From Candidatus Moraniibacteriota bacterium (GTDB lineage Bacteria > Patescibacteriota > Minisyncoccia > Moranbacterales > UBA9337): a DNA stretch of 12,024 nt. The translations under genes were made by a program, and so were the position numbers. The stretch covers positions 1 through 12,024 of the forward strand of contig DOKP01000028.1 of NCBI GenBank assembly GCA_003510795.1, given 5' to 3'. Shown here piece by piece: positions 11,870 through 12,024 of the stretch. Each line of letters begins with the position of its first letter. Within the stretch, counting starts at the first letter, position 1. The notes beneath the pieces were generated by a model, which was given only the letters and a program-made list of their open reading frames with translations, did no database searches and was not told the DNA's origin.

Positions 11870-12024
11870 ATGAAATTATCTATAATCATTTGTACTTATA
11901 ATTCCTCTGAGCGTTTAGCTAAAACGTTGGATTTGATATTGGGTCAAACATTTAAGACATAGTGGTTATTCAAAAATATAATAAAGAACTAACCCAAGGA
12001 CTGGGGACAATTCAATCTTCAGGA
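11870..12024 (+). pseudogene. Internally deleted glycosyltransferase: GT2 head joined to tail copy E (partial)
   Basis: ATG 11870 opens MKLSIIICTYNSSERLAKTL, the GT2 start, and runs to LDLILGQTFKT before a TAG at 11960-11962. A one-base loss near 11953-11956 explains the stop: in the other frame the DNA continues KDIVVI, the next GT2 residues, and then passes without a gap into VIQKYNKELTQGLGTIQSSG, the tail repeat (copy E from about 11965). The joint falls at GTTATT, which could occur in both parents, so a deletion between short homologies removed the whole catalytic core. The copy runs off the window end. Confidence 0.8.

Noticed and set aside
2410..12024. CRISPR array or integron attC array
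   Set aside because: Repeats are kilobases apart, about 120-180 nt long and translate as a transferase C-terminus; no cas or integrase gene is present.

Overview
The window is AT-rich DNA with short 5' leaders, few Shine-Dalgarno sites, code-11 stops (TGA is used as a stop), decayed sugar-polymer genes and several toxin-antitoxin modules. This resembles an accessory region of a small-genome bacterium, most likely a Candidate Phyla Radiation (Patescibacteria, Parcubacteria/Moranbacteria-like) member. That placement is inference from style and gene content; there is no rRNA or marker gene here.

Layout. 1-536: end of an unrecognised gene, then a secreted fibronectin-III-like small protein. 600-2544: two glycosyltransferases (GTs) separated by a nested palindromic intergenic repeat. 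From 2545 to the end, foreign-looking cassettes alternate with remnants of GT genes. Tail copy A is the real 3' end of the second GT. Then come a minus-strand zeta-toxin operon; tail B; an AbiEi/AbiEii pair; tail C; an orphan ParA ATPase plus a DUF234-type AAA ATPase with a PD-(D/E)XK-like C-terminus; tail D; a second AbiEi/AbiEii pair; the 3' scrap of an NAD-dependent sugar-nucleotide epimerase/decarboxylase; a GT head scrap; an HTH gene fused to a ComF-like phosphoribosyltransferase; and a GT head fused directly to tail E at the window end.

The five tails (A-E) are homologous, all in plus orientation, and derive from the GT C-terminal segment with the KYNKEL...ELGTIQ.S.GW motif. B, C and D also share a 13-bp-stem hairpin, and B and C run on into a palindromic intergenic repeat. 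I read the locus as an old polysaccharide gene cluster that has been eroded and seeded with selfish or defence modules, each sitting between recombinogenic GT tails.

Most cassettes carry their own recognisable promoter (17-nt spacing in four or more cases). The promoters of the HTH-phosphoribosyltransferase and DUF234 genes are overlapped by inverted repeats that look like operators. An AGTATACTA-type dyad recurs in three places, one being a perfect 19-bp-arm palindrome. Two short structured segments with their own promoter-like and terminator signals (about 2713-2807 plus and about 7315-7222 minus) are candidate small RNAs that I could not assign to a known family.
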